From contig NW_024881324.1 in assembly GCF_018691265.1 (NCBI RefSeq), forward strand, positions 7,939,730 through 8,003,729: 64,000 nt of DNA, given 5' to 3'. A program made the position numbers and the translations under genes. This DNA comes from Tyto alba (lineage: Eukaryota > Chordata > Aves > Strigiformes > Tytonidae). Positions 41,565 through 53,680 of this stretch are shown here, in pieces. The notes under the pieces are model-generated. The model made no database searches. It was not told the origin of the DNA and saw only the letters and a program-made list of their open reading frames with translations. Numbering within the stretch: the stretch's first letter is position 1; each line of letters starts with the position of its first letter.

Positions 41565-42156
41565 TGTCCTGGTTTGGGCTGAAATAGTTAATATTCCTTT
41601 TGGGGAACAAGAATAGTGCTGTGTTTTGGATTTAGCATTGGGTTTGGTATGAGAAGAATGCTGATAGCACACTGATGTTTTCAGCTGCTACTGAGACTTC
41701 AAGGACTCTCCAACTCCTCATGTTCTGCCCGTGCTCAAGGGCACAGGGAGGGAGCATGGCCAGAGCACTAGACCCAAATTGGCCAATGAAATATTCCATA
41801 TCATGGGATGTCATGCTCACTCTATAGAGGAGGGCTGGTCAGGAAGGGGCTCTCTCTCTCTCTCTCGCTTCTGGGATTGCGATTGCAGGATCTTGGTATT
41901 TTGGGATCGCTAGCCAGGAAGAGGCTGGGTGTCAGTCAGCTGGTGGTGAGCAATTGCATTGTGCATTGCCCGTTTGTATTTTCTATTACTGTCATTGTTC
42001 TCATTTTATTACTATTATTAAAAACTGTTCCTGTCTCAACCTGCGAGTCTCCCTTTACCCCTCCAATTCCCTCCCCCATCCCCAGGTTGGGGGGTGGGGG
42101 AGGGTGGGTGAGCGGCTGCAGGGTGGTTGGCTGCCAACCAGGCTCAAACCACAACA
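41565..42156 (+). mobile_element. Solo LTR (592 bp), avian ERVL-like, perfect 5-bp target duplication
   Basis: The block begins TGTCCTGGTTTGGGCTGAAA and ends CAAACCACAACA. It is bounded by perfect ATGAC pentamers at 41560-41564 and 42157-42161. A TATA-like CTATAGAG sits at about 41821, a (CT)n run at 41850-41866, and an ATTAAA polyadenylation signal at 42017-42022. A pyrimidine tract and then a very G-rich stretch (42089-42108) occupy the U5-like tail. The TG...CA ends, promoter and poly(A) signal all agree with plus orientation, opposite to the enclosing RNF182 transcript. No internal retroviral genes remain. Confidence 0.85.
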
Positions 42157-44701
42157 ATGACTTTTTCCACAGCTCTGCAAACACAGATCACATAATATGT
42201 GGCAAGTTAAGCTATACCTTTTTTCCTTGGGCTTGGCTTCTTGACAGGAGGAGCTCTCTGTGAAATTGAGTAAAATCCAGTTCTAGTCTCTTCTTGAGAG
42301 TCAAATGATTAAAATATTCCTTGAGGACTTCTGAGCTCATATTTGTCCTTCTCTGCATCTGAAGGGCTCTCTCAGAAAGCGCACCCTAAGAAAAAGCATC
42401 CTAAAGGGCATTTCACACTAACTGTGGTAGATGTATTTTGCAACAGCAAGTACATCTACACTTTAAACTGCAGTGCCAGTGTAGCAGAGCCAGACCTGGT
42501 ACTGGAAGCAACCTATCTATGTAGTTCTAGATGACCTAAATTAATCTGGTTCGTAGGAGACTCAGATAAACTTATGTACCATTTCCCACTCCATCATCCT
42601 GTGCTAATATGCTGAGGGTTTGTCTACAGCCTGTGCCAATATCTTGCCTATCTGTAACCAGTCACTGTACAGTGTTAAGCTACAGAAGACTGCATTTTGA
42701 AACGTGATAGGAGATACCCTAAAAGACAGTAGAAGTTTTACCTTTCATTCTATGAGTTTCCAAACTTAGATATGACTCAGTTTGAACTGGGTATCTCAGA
42801 GGATCAGTAACCACAGGAAATGGAGACTTCCATCTCCACTTACTCAAAACTTGATGCAAATGTTGCTATTCACATCATGTCTGGCTGTGTTCCTCCACAC
42901 AGATGACTTCTAAAGTTCTGTCATGCCCATTGATGTCTTGCATGTTTGAAGCAACAAGGCTTGCAGTAGAAAGCTTGAAAAAATTTTAACTTTCGTGATT
43001 TTTCCCCTGAGAGACTCCTGTTTCTGAACACAGAACACTGCTATATGGGCAGATCATTAGACAAAGACGGATTGAGGGAGAAGCAGCTGCTCAGATAGTG
43101 AATTTCATGTTAAGAGGATTCACCAAACCAAATGACTGCTGCAAAAAGCCCATCCCACAGCAACAACCACAGCTTTACATACCAGATCAAGTCAAATAAC
43201 CAAACTGTAAGCATGGAATTCAAACAAGTTTGCAGATCAAAGATTAGTTGAACATGCTAATGATTATGGTTTTAAACAAACAAACAAAAAAACAATTCTA
43301 CATATACATCTATGATTTTTAAGCATCAAGCTGCTTTTTTGTACCAAATGGACTGCGGGTATTCAGATAAATGAGAGCTGTGTGTGTAGTCCCACTGGAT
43401 TGAATGAGAGTATCTAGGAAAGGACTGCCAGAACATGCCCCCCGCTTGGTGAAATTCTTTTGACCAGGTGCTTCAGACTGAAATTTCTGACTTACTTCAT
43501 CCAGTCCTAGCAGCAATTTTGCCCTGTTAATAAAGCATTCTTTTTCTATGGCAAAAGGTGTTATAGTATCACACTGTCTGTGCCCACACCTCTAGCTTTC
43601 AGTGATGCCACTCAACTGCATAAAATAAAAAGCTCTGCACAGCATTTACAGTGATGCAATTTATGGCATAGTACAGCAATAAAAGTATTCTTTACTTTTA
43701 GTCCAGAGTGGTTAAAAGCCCTGTGATTAGCAAAATGTCATTAGGCCATATTGTAATTCATTAGACAAAGATACTGTAAACTAGATCCTCTTGTGTAAAT
43801 CAAGAGTGATTCAACCCAAGGAGATGAAACGCTTGCAAATATAATGTGAACAAATCACATCAGCTTTTGTCATAAAGCCCTTTGTTTGGAAAAAGTCTTC
43901 TTCCCGTTGCTTTCCTTATGTAGCCTATAGTTTTAAAGGTGTGTTAAGAAAAACTTGAGGGATTTGTTCATCAAATCTTCTCACTGAGATTAGCATGGAA
44001 AATGACAGCAGAAATTAAATCTTGGATGCCAACATTTTTTTAGGACATACATGCAGGCCTTTCTCAGGCAAAATTCCTGTTTATTGGGGTAACAGAAAGA
44101 AAGTTGGAAGAATTAAGCACTAGAAGAATACTTCATGCTTCTCTTGGTTTCTGTTTCATAGAACAAAAACCTTCCTGATGTTTCTCAATTTTGTTACTGA
44201 CTCATTTATTCAGTTCCTGAATCTGTAATCCCTGCTAAAACAAAAGTTGGATTGAATTGACTTGGAGACTGACATAACCATTAATTTCTCCTTGTCTCTG
44301 TTATTGAAAAGAAATTATATTTTTTTTAATTGTCACATTATTAAATCTTGGAAACAACTGTGCTTCATAATATATAACTCCAACCAGGGAACATCATCAG
44401 TAAAGAACTATGATGGCAATCTAGTAATTCATAAAACTGCAGGATACTGTTCCCTAAGCAAAAAGATAAACTTCTTTTAATACACTGGGTTGTGCAGAAA
44501 GGAGCAGACAAGATCTCAAGGACAGTGTTTATGAATACACAAATTGTGGCAGCCCCACTGGCAGGATATCAAGTCTGAAGGACTTAGTGATCGAACATTA
44601 TGTGAATGAGGTATTTGATACACTCACATAGACTTGGTATCATGTCCAAATGAGACATTACAGCCTCAGATGTGTCTCATACTCTGTGTACACACCAGAT
44701 G

Positions 44702-44790
44702 GAACCACTGGCTTTTTACACCAGTGGTTCTGAAAGAACTTTAGATCCCACTCACCATCAACAGCAATCCTTAACCATTTCATGCGGTAA
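44702..44790 (+). mobile_element. Possible remnant of a hAT-type DNA transposon terminus
   Basis: GAACCACTGG (44702-44711) and CCAGTGGTTC (44721-44730) form a perfect 10-bp inverted repeat around a nine-base loop. The right arm continues CAGTGGTTCTGAAAGAACTT, which resembles the CAGTGGTTCTCAAACTTT terminus of hAT-Charlie elements. The left arm resembles the opposite end. No complete element is visible. Confidence 0.3.
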
Positions 44791-46015
44791 GAGTTTTAAA
44801 TTAAACTACTCATAAAAGGAAACTAAAGCATCACACGTTAGAATTGTCTTTAAACACTGTGAGACATCTTGCAGTGACTCCTTAATAACAACGGCATTAA
44901 GCACTAGATCTAAATTGAATAATAAAGACCGTCAAAGTAAATGCTCACTATATTTTCTAAGCACTCTGCAATAAATCTTACTCTTGCTTATACCTGTGCA
45001 AAGCCACTGAGCTCAATTCCATTGAGTTACTGATGTTGCCTGAGTGTAACTGAGCACTGTTTGTAACTGAGAATACAATTCACAAGATTATTAACTCAGA
45101 GTCTTAGGATCTTTACAGAAGAGAGTTTTGAATAAGAGAAAAGTTGGCATGGTAAGAAGCGCAGCAGAAAGCACGTACAAGAGGAAAAGGTTTGAATATA
45201 ATAAAAACAAGTTTGAGCTGATACACAAGGCAAATTTGTGGGGAATTTCAAAGATGCAGAATTAAATGGTTTAGGAAGACTGCCAAAAAAGATACAAGGT
45301 GTTTAGATAAAGGGAAGGGAATCAATGGAAGTGTCAAGGCAGCTAGAGAAGAGTAGGTTGCAGGTTATACGTTTCAAGTTACAGGAATCAAAGTAAGAAA
45401 GCATTAAGGCACATCTGAATATGAAAAGAAATGGAGATATGAGATATGGTTTCTGCTGCCCACCACGCTAATGAGAATGAACGTGGTAAATAGTAACAAT
45501 GACAAAGCAGGAGAAGATGTAGCAACAAAACATGGAATTCATTTTGGTACTGGAAATACCCATAAAATAGCTACAGTAAAATGTTGGAAAATCAGCAAAA
45601 ACAAAATTCAGGAGAAAATGGTTTTCTTTTGTATAACTAAGTTATCACTATCAAAAGTGATCACAAGTGTTAGTAGCTATAAAAACAAATAAACAGAGAA
45701 AAAAAAAAAAAAAAACAACACCAAAAAAACCCACAACAGGAGAGATTGGGGAGGGGGGAAAGTGATGCAGGGAAGAGATGCATTCACAACATTTACTCCC
45801 TGAGTTGTCAGCCCAACATGGCAAATGGCTTGATTCTTTTAACAGGAAATTCTATTACGAGTAAAGTCTGGACAAGGAGGAGATAATGGGGTTCACAGCA
45901 GATCCTTTAGTGTTTTTAAAGAAACATCATTTTCCTAGACAACAAGTGAACCAACAAGGGAACTAAGAACAACTCCCAGTCTGCAGTACAGCTAACAGAT
46001 GTGCATGATTTTGAG

Positions 46016-46075
46016 TAACATGCCTTCATTCTGTATGTACAGCAATAACATGCCTTCATTCTGTATGTACAGCAA
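46016..46075. repeat. Perfect 30-bp tandem duplication
   Basis: TAACATGCCTTCATTCTGTA plus TGTACAGCAA (46016-46045) is repeated exactly at 46046-46075. It lies in the inferred RNF182 intron and has no coding context. Confidence 0.95.
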
Positions 46076-46633
46076 CATTAGAGATGAATGACAGAGATTA
46101 TTTGTGGCTCCAGCCTCCAGTCAGCTCAGCACAGTGAAGAACATGACAAGATGAGGTCTGCAAATTAGGGAGTTTGGTCTGGGCACCGTATTTTTTTTTT
46201 TTTTATGTGGATAAATAATCCTCATTGTTTGTGACTGATCCTGTCTCAGTCAACAACTGAGATGACATTTCAACTCCAGCTCCCTGAAGTTAGGAGGTTT
46301 ACAGCCTTCTGATAAAAAAGATTCACTGAATATATTTTTTGCAGTGCAGGATTATTTAACAGATGGTCAAAATAACCCCTCTTGGGAACACGAAACTAAC
46401 TTTTATGCTCTGAAAATGCTTAAGTTTGGGTCTGGTTTTGTCTTGTACCTAGGTGACTCAAATCTATTTAAAAAAACAAAACACTTTAATACTTACCTGT
46501 GAGGACATGGGTAGCTGGAACAAGTAAAGACAAAAATGTAAGATTTAAGAAAGGACCAAAGAACTATACTAATCTTATCTCCTGTGCAGTGGTGATCATG
46601 GAACACACTCCACTAATCCCTGCATTCAGGTGA

Positions 46634-46712
46634 CAGAATCACAGATTATTTTAGATTGGAAGGAACCACTGGAGGTCATCTGGTTCAAACCTCACTTCCT
46701 GTAAGAGTCTAG
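46634..46712 (-). mobile_element. Diverged CR1 LINE 3' fragment, distal part
   Basis: CAGAATCACAG, then TTAGATTGGAAGGAACC and GGAGGTCATCTGGTTCAAAC, match the antisense CR1 3' end with many substitutions. The similarity stops near 46712. The matching upstream CR1 portion resumes at about 47257 in the same orientation, so the two are probably one element split by roughly 540 bp of other DNA. Confidence 0.75.
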
Positions 46713-47256
46713 AAAACAATATTGCAATGCTGTGTACCAACAGTTTAGTAAAGCTCAGTGTAAGATCTTACAGACCAGGAGAGTGCTGGTCTCACTCCAA
46801 CCCATGTACTCACAAGCATCAAGGTGTATATAACCCAATAGTCTGTCTAGCATTCATACCGGAGATACATTCCCTGGAATGACATAGTGTAGAATGGATG
46901 CCAGCTATCCAGTCCTCATCCTAACTTCTGTTTTCTTTTTAGGTTGGCAACCATGTGCTGCTGCTGGATGTGCCTTTCTGTTGTCTTTAGGCACCAACAG
47001 CAAACAATCTCTTCTTCCTGTCCCACCTCTTGCGAGTCATCAGGTTTTACTCACTGACCTGCCTTCCAGAGAAGCTGCACCTTGATGCCTGCAGTTATCC
47101 TGATGACCACCTAATCTGGGTGCCATCCACAGCCATTCTTATAGTCCTTCTCCCATTGTTACTTTGGTGCTTCCACACCCATACAATCCCATTCACACCA
47201 ATCAAGGTTCCCATTGCAATTCTCAAGAAAAGTAGAGACAGGTGTGAAATTATATT

Positions 47257-47372
47257 TACTCAGGGCCTGGTTCACTTTAATTTTGAATGTCTCCAGTGAT
47301 GATGGAGGGTCCACAACCCCTCCGGGCACCTGTTCCAAAGGTTGACTCACAGTGAAGAATTCACTCATATCC
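47257..47372 (-). mobile_element. Diverged CR1 LINE 3' fragment, proximal part
   Basis: CAGGGCCTGGTTCA, TTTTGAATGTCTCCAGTGAT, GGTCCACAACCCCTCCGGGC and ACCTGTTCCAAAGGTTGACT follow the antisense CR1 3' region in order. The piece begins in the CR1 sequence close to where the fragment ending at 46712 stops. An origin from the same insertion is likely. Confidence 0.75.
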
Positions 47373-50300
47373 CCCTTGGCTCTTTCATGGATTCCAGGGG
47401 TGGATCCAAGGCAACCTCTCATACCACACACATAGCTACCCCACACACAAAGCAAACACAGGATGATGAAGGTCTTCAGAGCCACACAAGGGACAGTAAA
47501 GTATAATGTATGAGAGGTTTGACAGTCTTTGACATCTACCTCTTGTGGTCAGGGTCAGTACAGACCACACTACTGCTTTAGAGAAGCAAAGCTAGCTTAA
47601 TACCCCCTTCCGCCTTTGAGAATCCCTAAGTAATAGCATACCTGCTTGGAAATGTCGGCTGCTGCTGTAAGATTTATTAAATTCTCCCTGAGTTGCCAGC
47701 TGGGTCATAGCTTGCGGTCTAGTCACCTCTGAGAATGGCAATCTCTCTACCTCTAACATGAGGCTGGCCACTAAGGGAGTGCTCTCAGTTTTAGCAAAAG
47801 CACTTAATGCCATCTCTGCATGCCTGTCTTCATCCGTGGGCTTCTATTCATTATATGTTCACTGCCCTGTGAGCGAACACTAAAAGAAACATACAAACAA
47901 GACTGACTGTCGATTACTTTTATTTCAATCACAAATGAACTGCACTATCAAATAAAGATAAATGTTATACGTATATATTTTTACATGAACGGTCACATTT
48001 TCAGATCATTTTCTCCATAATATACTACTTTTTGGATGATTCAGATTTTCAAATGCAGGTCTAAAATACAGTGCATTTTCCAGGAAGGGTTACAGAGGAG
48101 TGAGCGTGTTGCCTCACACGCTACACTTCCATACTTCTACATACATTACTATGTATTGGGGAAAAGACAGAGATATGTGATACTTCAGGATAAAAGCTGA
48201 AATGGCAATTTTCACACTGAAAAAGAGAACTACTATCATGAAAGATACACATGAAAGAAACAACATCGGGTAGAGTACTGTTGCTAGTGACTGTTGTTCA
48301 ACTGGAATAAAACACCGCATTTCCGAAGATGCAAAATAAAAGTAGCTCAGTATATTTATTTGAACATTACACTGATAAATTAACATTTTCATCTACAAGT
48401 AGCATATGTGTACAATAATATTTAGCTAATTTTATCTGATGTTTCAAGAAAAATATTCAGTCATAGCCGTGATCTACAATCAGTACTCTAAAGGGATATT
48501 GATGGAGGGAGAAAGAGTAACACACACATACAAACACAGACATTCCCTGCCTGTAAGCCCACTTCAGCCAGAGGACACAAGATGTCTCTATTTAAATCCT
48601 GATTCAAGGCTGAAGAAAAGAAAGATTTAACAGAATTATCAGGGAGTTACTGAAATAAAAGAGAGGCTTCGTTTAAACAATTTAAAGCTGGGACACAAAG
48701 CCATTATCACAATGCCTCGTATCAATTATTATGTTTGCTCTTTCTGGCCTGTCACAATGATGAACAATAATGATGGAACAGTGCGAGATATTCACCATTT
48801 AGCTAACTCCCTCAGTCTAGGCAGGGGATCAAAGATGTCTCTATGCTCTTCCTTAACAGCCGCCCTTTTCGGTTCCAAACGTAACTAAGAGAAACCTTAA
48901 AACTTGTGTGACCTGTGCATATCCCAGAGCCTAAAAGCCAGCTGGGGGAACTGAATGGCTACAACTCAACATCTCAGTCTTTCCAGGGCAGCTGGCTCTG
49001 CGGGGAGGCAGGGCGGAGATATACCACTGCAGTTCCCCTCCTCTCAGGCCTCCAGCACACCAAGGACCATCTCTGGTCTGGCAGTGCCATTCCCTGCTTA
49101 TGTAAAAGAAAAATTAGGGAGGGGGGGGAAAAAAAAGTTTCACCGACGTCTGGAGCTGTACACAGGAAGTGAGCTTTGTCAGTGTCCTCGCTGGAACCAG
49201 TGGGTTTAACGGAACAGACCCCCAATCTTTGCCCATTTCCTACCAACACAATTCCCTGTGGTTTCTCCATTATAACTTCACTCACCAGTGAATGTATGAT
49301 GCTTGCTGTTTGCTGCCTGGCACACTGCATTTCTTTTTGCAGATGGGTGAATAACCATTCATATCTCTGACTAGAGCCTTTCTTTTGCTAGAGATATGCA
49401 ACTGGATTTGTGTGGGGCAGCTGCTCAGGATTTGTGTGCCAGTCTGAGTGGCCTAGTATGTCACGGTGGACAAATGACGTCATTTCTGGAGCAGGCTTCA
49501 CAGGAATTGTGCCACTGCTTAGTGCTATGAATGCTGATGAAATTGCTTTCCCAAGATTTGTTTCTTCTCTCGGAACAATATGATCTTGCAATATATGGGT
49601 TCAGTTTGATTTTTTTCTTTTTTCTACAATTCTTTCAGACTTTGCCTACTATCTGAGCACTCCACACTCCTTCAGGGTATTCTCTAGAAAATTTGATCTA
49701 AACATTGCAGTGTATTTGGCACTGCGAAGTTAGGTATATTAACAGGCATACTGCCAGGATAGAAATTTATTCTCATCCACATGCCAGTCCAGAAATCCCA
49801 CTCCTAATTCATATTTCTTCCCCTAAGTCCCATATCTTCCATCTTTTCCACTGTAAAAGGAACAAAACCCCACAAAACCTCCCAGCAAATCATTCCAATC
49901 CATTTTGACTCAAAACTGATGCCAAATAATATTAATCTCCTTTTCTGGAATTTTCCGACGTACCTTACTCTGCTGCACTTCTGTTTGTTTAGACCCTAAC
50001 TTCCGCACAGCAAAAGCTGTATTGCATCTTGTCCATCAAGGTACTGCTAATGTTTTAACAACAAATAATGAACCTAATCCATAGGGTATGTGCATCACTA
50101 TAACACACACATGCACACTTGAATTTTAATTTTATGCATATACAAACATCAAAGCAAATGTTGATCGAAGCTGTCCCTCATCAATACTCCCAACGTCTCA
50201 AGACGAATGCAACTCTTCAAACAATCAAAAGAGCTCTGGGCTAGAAGTAATAGGGTGATATTAACCTTACTGTTCAATACAGACAGTCATGTGCTGACCA

Positions 50301-53169
50301 CTGTATGTATATTTGTTTTTTTGTCTCCCAGAAGTTATTATCTGCCATAGCATTATTTCATCCTCCTTTTTGCTCTTTATCAGAGCTTCGGTTAACATTG
50401 CTAGTGTGTGAGCAACAAAGTAAAACAACTAGAGTAACTCCTTGAAACACTTTTTTAAAAAGTATCTGTGTTCCAATGAGGTTGTTTTTTCTGTACTCAC
50501 ACAGACAAGATCATAAACGAAAAAAAGGTGTGACAAAACTAAGCATAAAGACACAATACTGCTATTGAAAGAGGCACAGAGTGAATCAGTAAAAAGCAGG
50601 AGGCACCAAATACACAGCAATATTGTTTGTTACAAGTTATTATTTTACAGGCAGTGGATAGATACTTATTTTTTGAACACATACATAGATTTATGTCCAC
50701 AGCTGCTTTTTACTGATCATACTGTGTGAAATTGCTTCTCTTCCTCGATCAACAGGCAAACCAAAGGTGACAGGGATGAACTTGTTTGTACAGTATTTTA
50801 CAGCACTGTATGTAGGCAATTTCCATGCATGTACTGTGATGTCAATATATACCCTTGGTCTATCTGGCAAATATAAATATACACATGTGTATATTTGCAT
50901 AATTTAAAATATTATATCTCTCTTGAGAAGGTAGCATATATAAATGTTTGTGTGCACGTGTGTGGACTAGAATTGTGGAAAAGCTGTTACCATCTCAAGA
51001 GACCTACAGAATTTCAAATACACATGCAAAATGTGAGCTATCTATATAAATGACAAACAGCGAGTCAAGCAACATATTAATGCTATTAAAACTGAAAACA
51101 AATTACAAGACTGGCACAACTGACATTCATTTTTATGAATAATTTTACTTTGCTGAAACAGAAAAATGGGCAGACAACTTATTTTTTAACAGGGAAAGAA
51201 GTTCAGAAGGCTGTTCAACTTACTCATAGCCGTATCTGAATAACAAAACTGCATTAAAAAGAACCACCCCAGAAAGTTTCTTTCTATGTGTTATTGTGGC
51301 ATGCCTCTCTCCTCCCTGTCACAAAGTCAATGAGAACTCATATTTTAATAAGATTACGTCAACATGCATTACTGAAGCCTTACATTTACTCTGATGAACA
51401 CATTGAAAATTATCCTCAGTCCCTAAAAAACATACTTAAGCCTGAAGCAAATGTTTTGGCCGTGTTACAACAAATTCACGAAAAGAAGCTTCATAATGCA
51501 AATGTTGCCAGATCCATAAGCATAGCACACTACTGTGGGACAAGTTATCTTGGGAGATATACAAGGGAAAGGTAGAGAGACACCATCGCACTCAATGTTT
51601 CTCGATTCCAGGGTTATAAAATGCTTTACCTTGTCTGTCAAGAGGGCATAGCAGTCATGGAAAAGGTTCACTTATTCTTAAGAGATGAATGACATAAGAT
51701 TTACTGGAAGCTTATTTCATTTGGGCTTTTTGTGGGATTCATCCATATGCAATATTATTACTTTGTTTTTTACATCACCAGCACAGTGTTAATTTTCAGC
51801 TCTGCCTTGCTCTTTCTACATCTTGTAAGAGCTGTTTCTCTGTTTTCCCATCCAAGAAAGCACCCTTCTTCAGATCCCTACCTGAGCACATGTACAAGTA
51901 CATGCATGCTTAAGTTCCACTGAAAGTAGATGTACGCTCAAGTGTGATCCTATTGTCTTAAGAAGATACTTTACATTCTAGGATATGATTTGGCAAAAGA
52001 CAACATGTAAAATAGAGATGTGATGCTTGAGAAGGCATTTTGGTGAGCTTCCAAGGACTTACCTGCCAGCTGCCAAGCTGGTTCACCGCTCTGGGCTTGA
52101 TCTATTCATCCATCACCAAAGTGTCTGAATGACTGATAACAAAAACAGATGATTCATCGCTGGTATGTTCTCTGTTCTCTCTTTGTCCTGTGGAAGACAT
52201 GGTATTTTACGATTAAGTTACTAATATTTCAGGCTAAGAGAAACTTATGGTATAAGGAAGACAGTTTTCATCTTACTGGATAGATACTTGTTCCTATTTT
52301 TAAAAGATGGAGGGGGCCAGAAATGAAATTTTTCATTGTTAGCTGATCTTTAAAAGAGCAGGTACCCATGCCTATCTTCTCAAGTATAAAATACCACCTA
52401 ATGGCCAGTGAAGAATAGCGTAAGCTTTACAGTCAGAAGGCACTCTCCCTTTTTGTCTTTTTAGATAGATCTGACTAGTAAGATCATATTTCATTTCCAT
52501 TTACTTAACAAGCGTTATTCAAGGTGTTGACCTTGAACTTAATAGCACAAACATCAAGGACTTCTCCTCCTTATACATCTCCAAGATAAGACAACTTCAG
52601 ATCTGCCATGGAGATGGCAGAGAAGAAACGAGAAATACATTAGAATATTGAAAAATGCAGAGCACTTCCACCCAACAATTTTGCTCAGGTGATACAAAGT
52701 GAGAAATTAACAAAAGAAAATAGCATTCCTCCTTAACATTAGAATACTTTCTAGTTGCATTGTTATTGTATCAGATTGCTATAGGGAAAGGTATGACTAT
52801 TCACATAAACTGGATACCTAAATCACACTGTGAATGGAGCACGTAGATTGAAAATTCAGACATGTCTCCACCAGTGCCTGCCAGAAGGGATCATCAAATA
52901 GGCATATTTTAAAGAGGGGGGCTGAGGACTAGACTAATATCAAGTCCACTGGTGAAAACAGTTAAAATAGCTCCTCTTAAACGATATGGATTGCACAAAG
53001 ATTTGGCAGAAAAGTAGATAATTAAGAGGACAGGATTATTTGGCAAATCAGGCTCATTAAAATAAAATGCACCTGAATACAACCAGATAGAGAATCTGGA
53101 ATTATCAAACAAGCCCTTGAGAACGGGGAAGTACCTAATGGAAAACAAATAATCCAAAAGTATACAGAA

Positions 53170-53240
53170 TCATAGAATAGTTTGGGTTGGAAGGGACCTC
53201 TAAAGGTCATCTAGTCCAACCCCCCTGCAATGAGCAGGGA
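53170..53240 (-). mobile_element. Very short CR1 LINE 3'-end insertion (71 bp) with apparent 9-bp duplication
   Basis: The segment reads TCATAGAATAGTTTGGGTTG and continues through AAGGGACCTC and CTAGTCCAACCCCCCTGC. This is the reverse complement of the diagnostic avian CR1 3' end, so the element is on the minus strand and heavily 5'-truncated. TATACAGAA occurs immediately on both sides (53161-53169 and 53241-53249) and looks like a target-site duplication. The last bases of that repeat could also be read as part of the CR1 terminal ATTCT repeat, so the true duplication may be shorter. Confidence 0.9.
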
Positions 53241-53484
53241 TATACAGAAGTCACACAGGACAAATCACTGAGTAGGAGATCTTAGCAACATGGATTTAGC
53301 AACGTGGGATGGGTGAGGAGGGAAACACAGCTGTTTTTTATCTCTAGATACCATTACCATCTATGCTTTGGTGAGAGTCAAACTAAGGTATTTTGCAGTG
53401 TTCTGCTGCTCACATTCTATAAAGGATATCGAATGATTGGACAGTTTCTCACAGAAACAGTGAGATCAGTCACAAAAAAAAATT

Positions 53485-53680
53485 ATTCAGGAGCTGAATA
53501 AAACTCCTTCAAGTGAAGGCTTTAAAGAGCTCGATCTGTTTAGCTTATCAGAGAATGAGAGGCAACTTGATTACAGGAATAAAGCATCAGGTACAAAAGC
53601 GCTCTTTGATTTAGTGGACACAGTAAAATGTCTGTGATACACTGAAAGCAAAGCCAAGTACTGGAGTGTTACAAAACATC
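53485..53680 (+). mobile_element. Ancient CR1/L3-like LINE fragment, sense
   Basis: GAGCTCGATCTGTTTAGCTT, ATCAGAGAATGAGAGGCAAC and TTGATTACAGGAATAAAGCA follow the old CR1 consensus (GAGCTCAATCTGTTTAGCTT...GACTTGATTACAG...). Only a short piece remains and it has no open frame. Confidence 0.6.

Noticed and set aside
41808..42263. 151-codon plus-strand frame
   Set aside because: Falls inside the solo LTR, and the frame crosses its 3' border into unique DNA.
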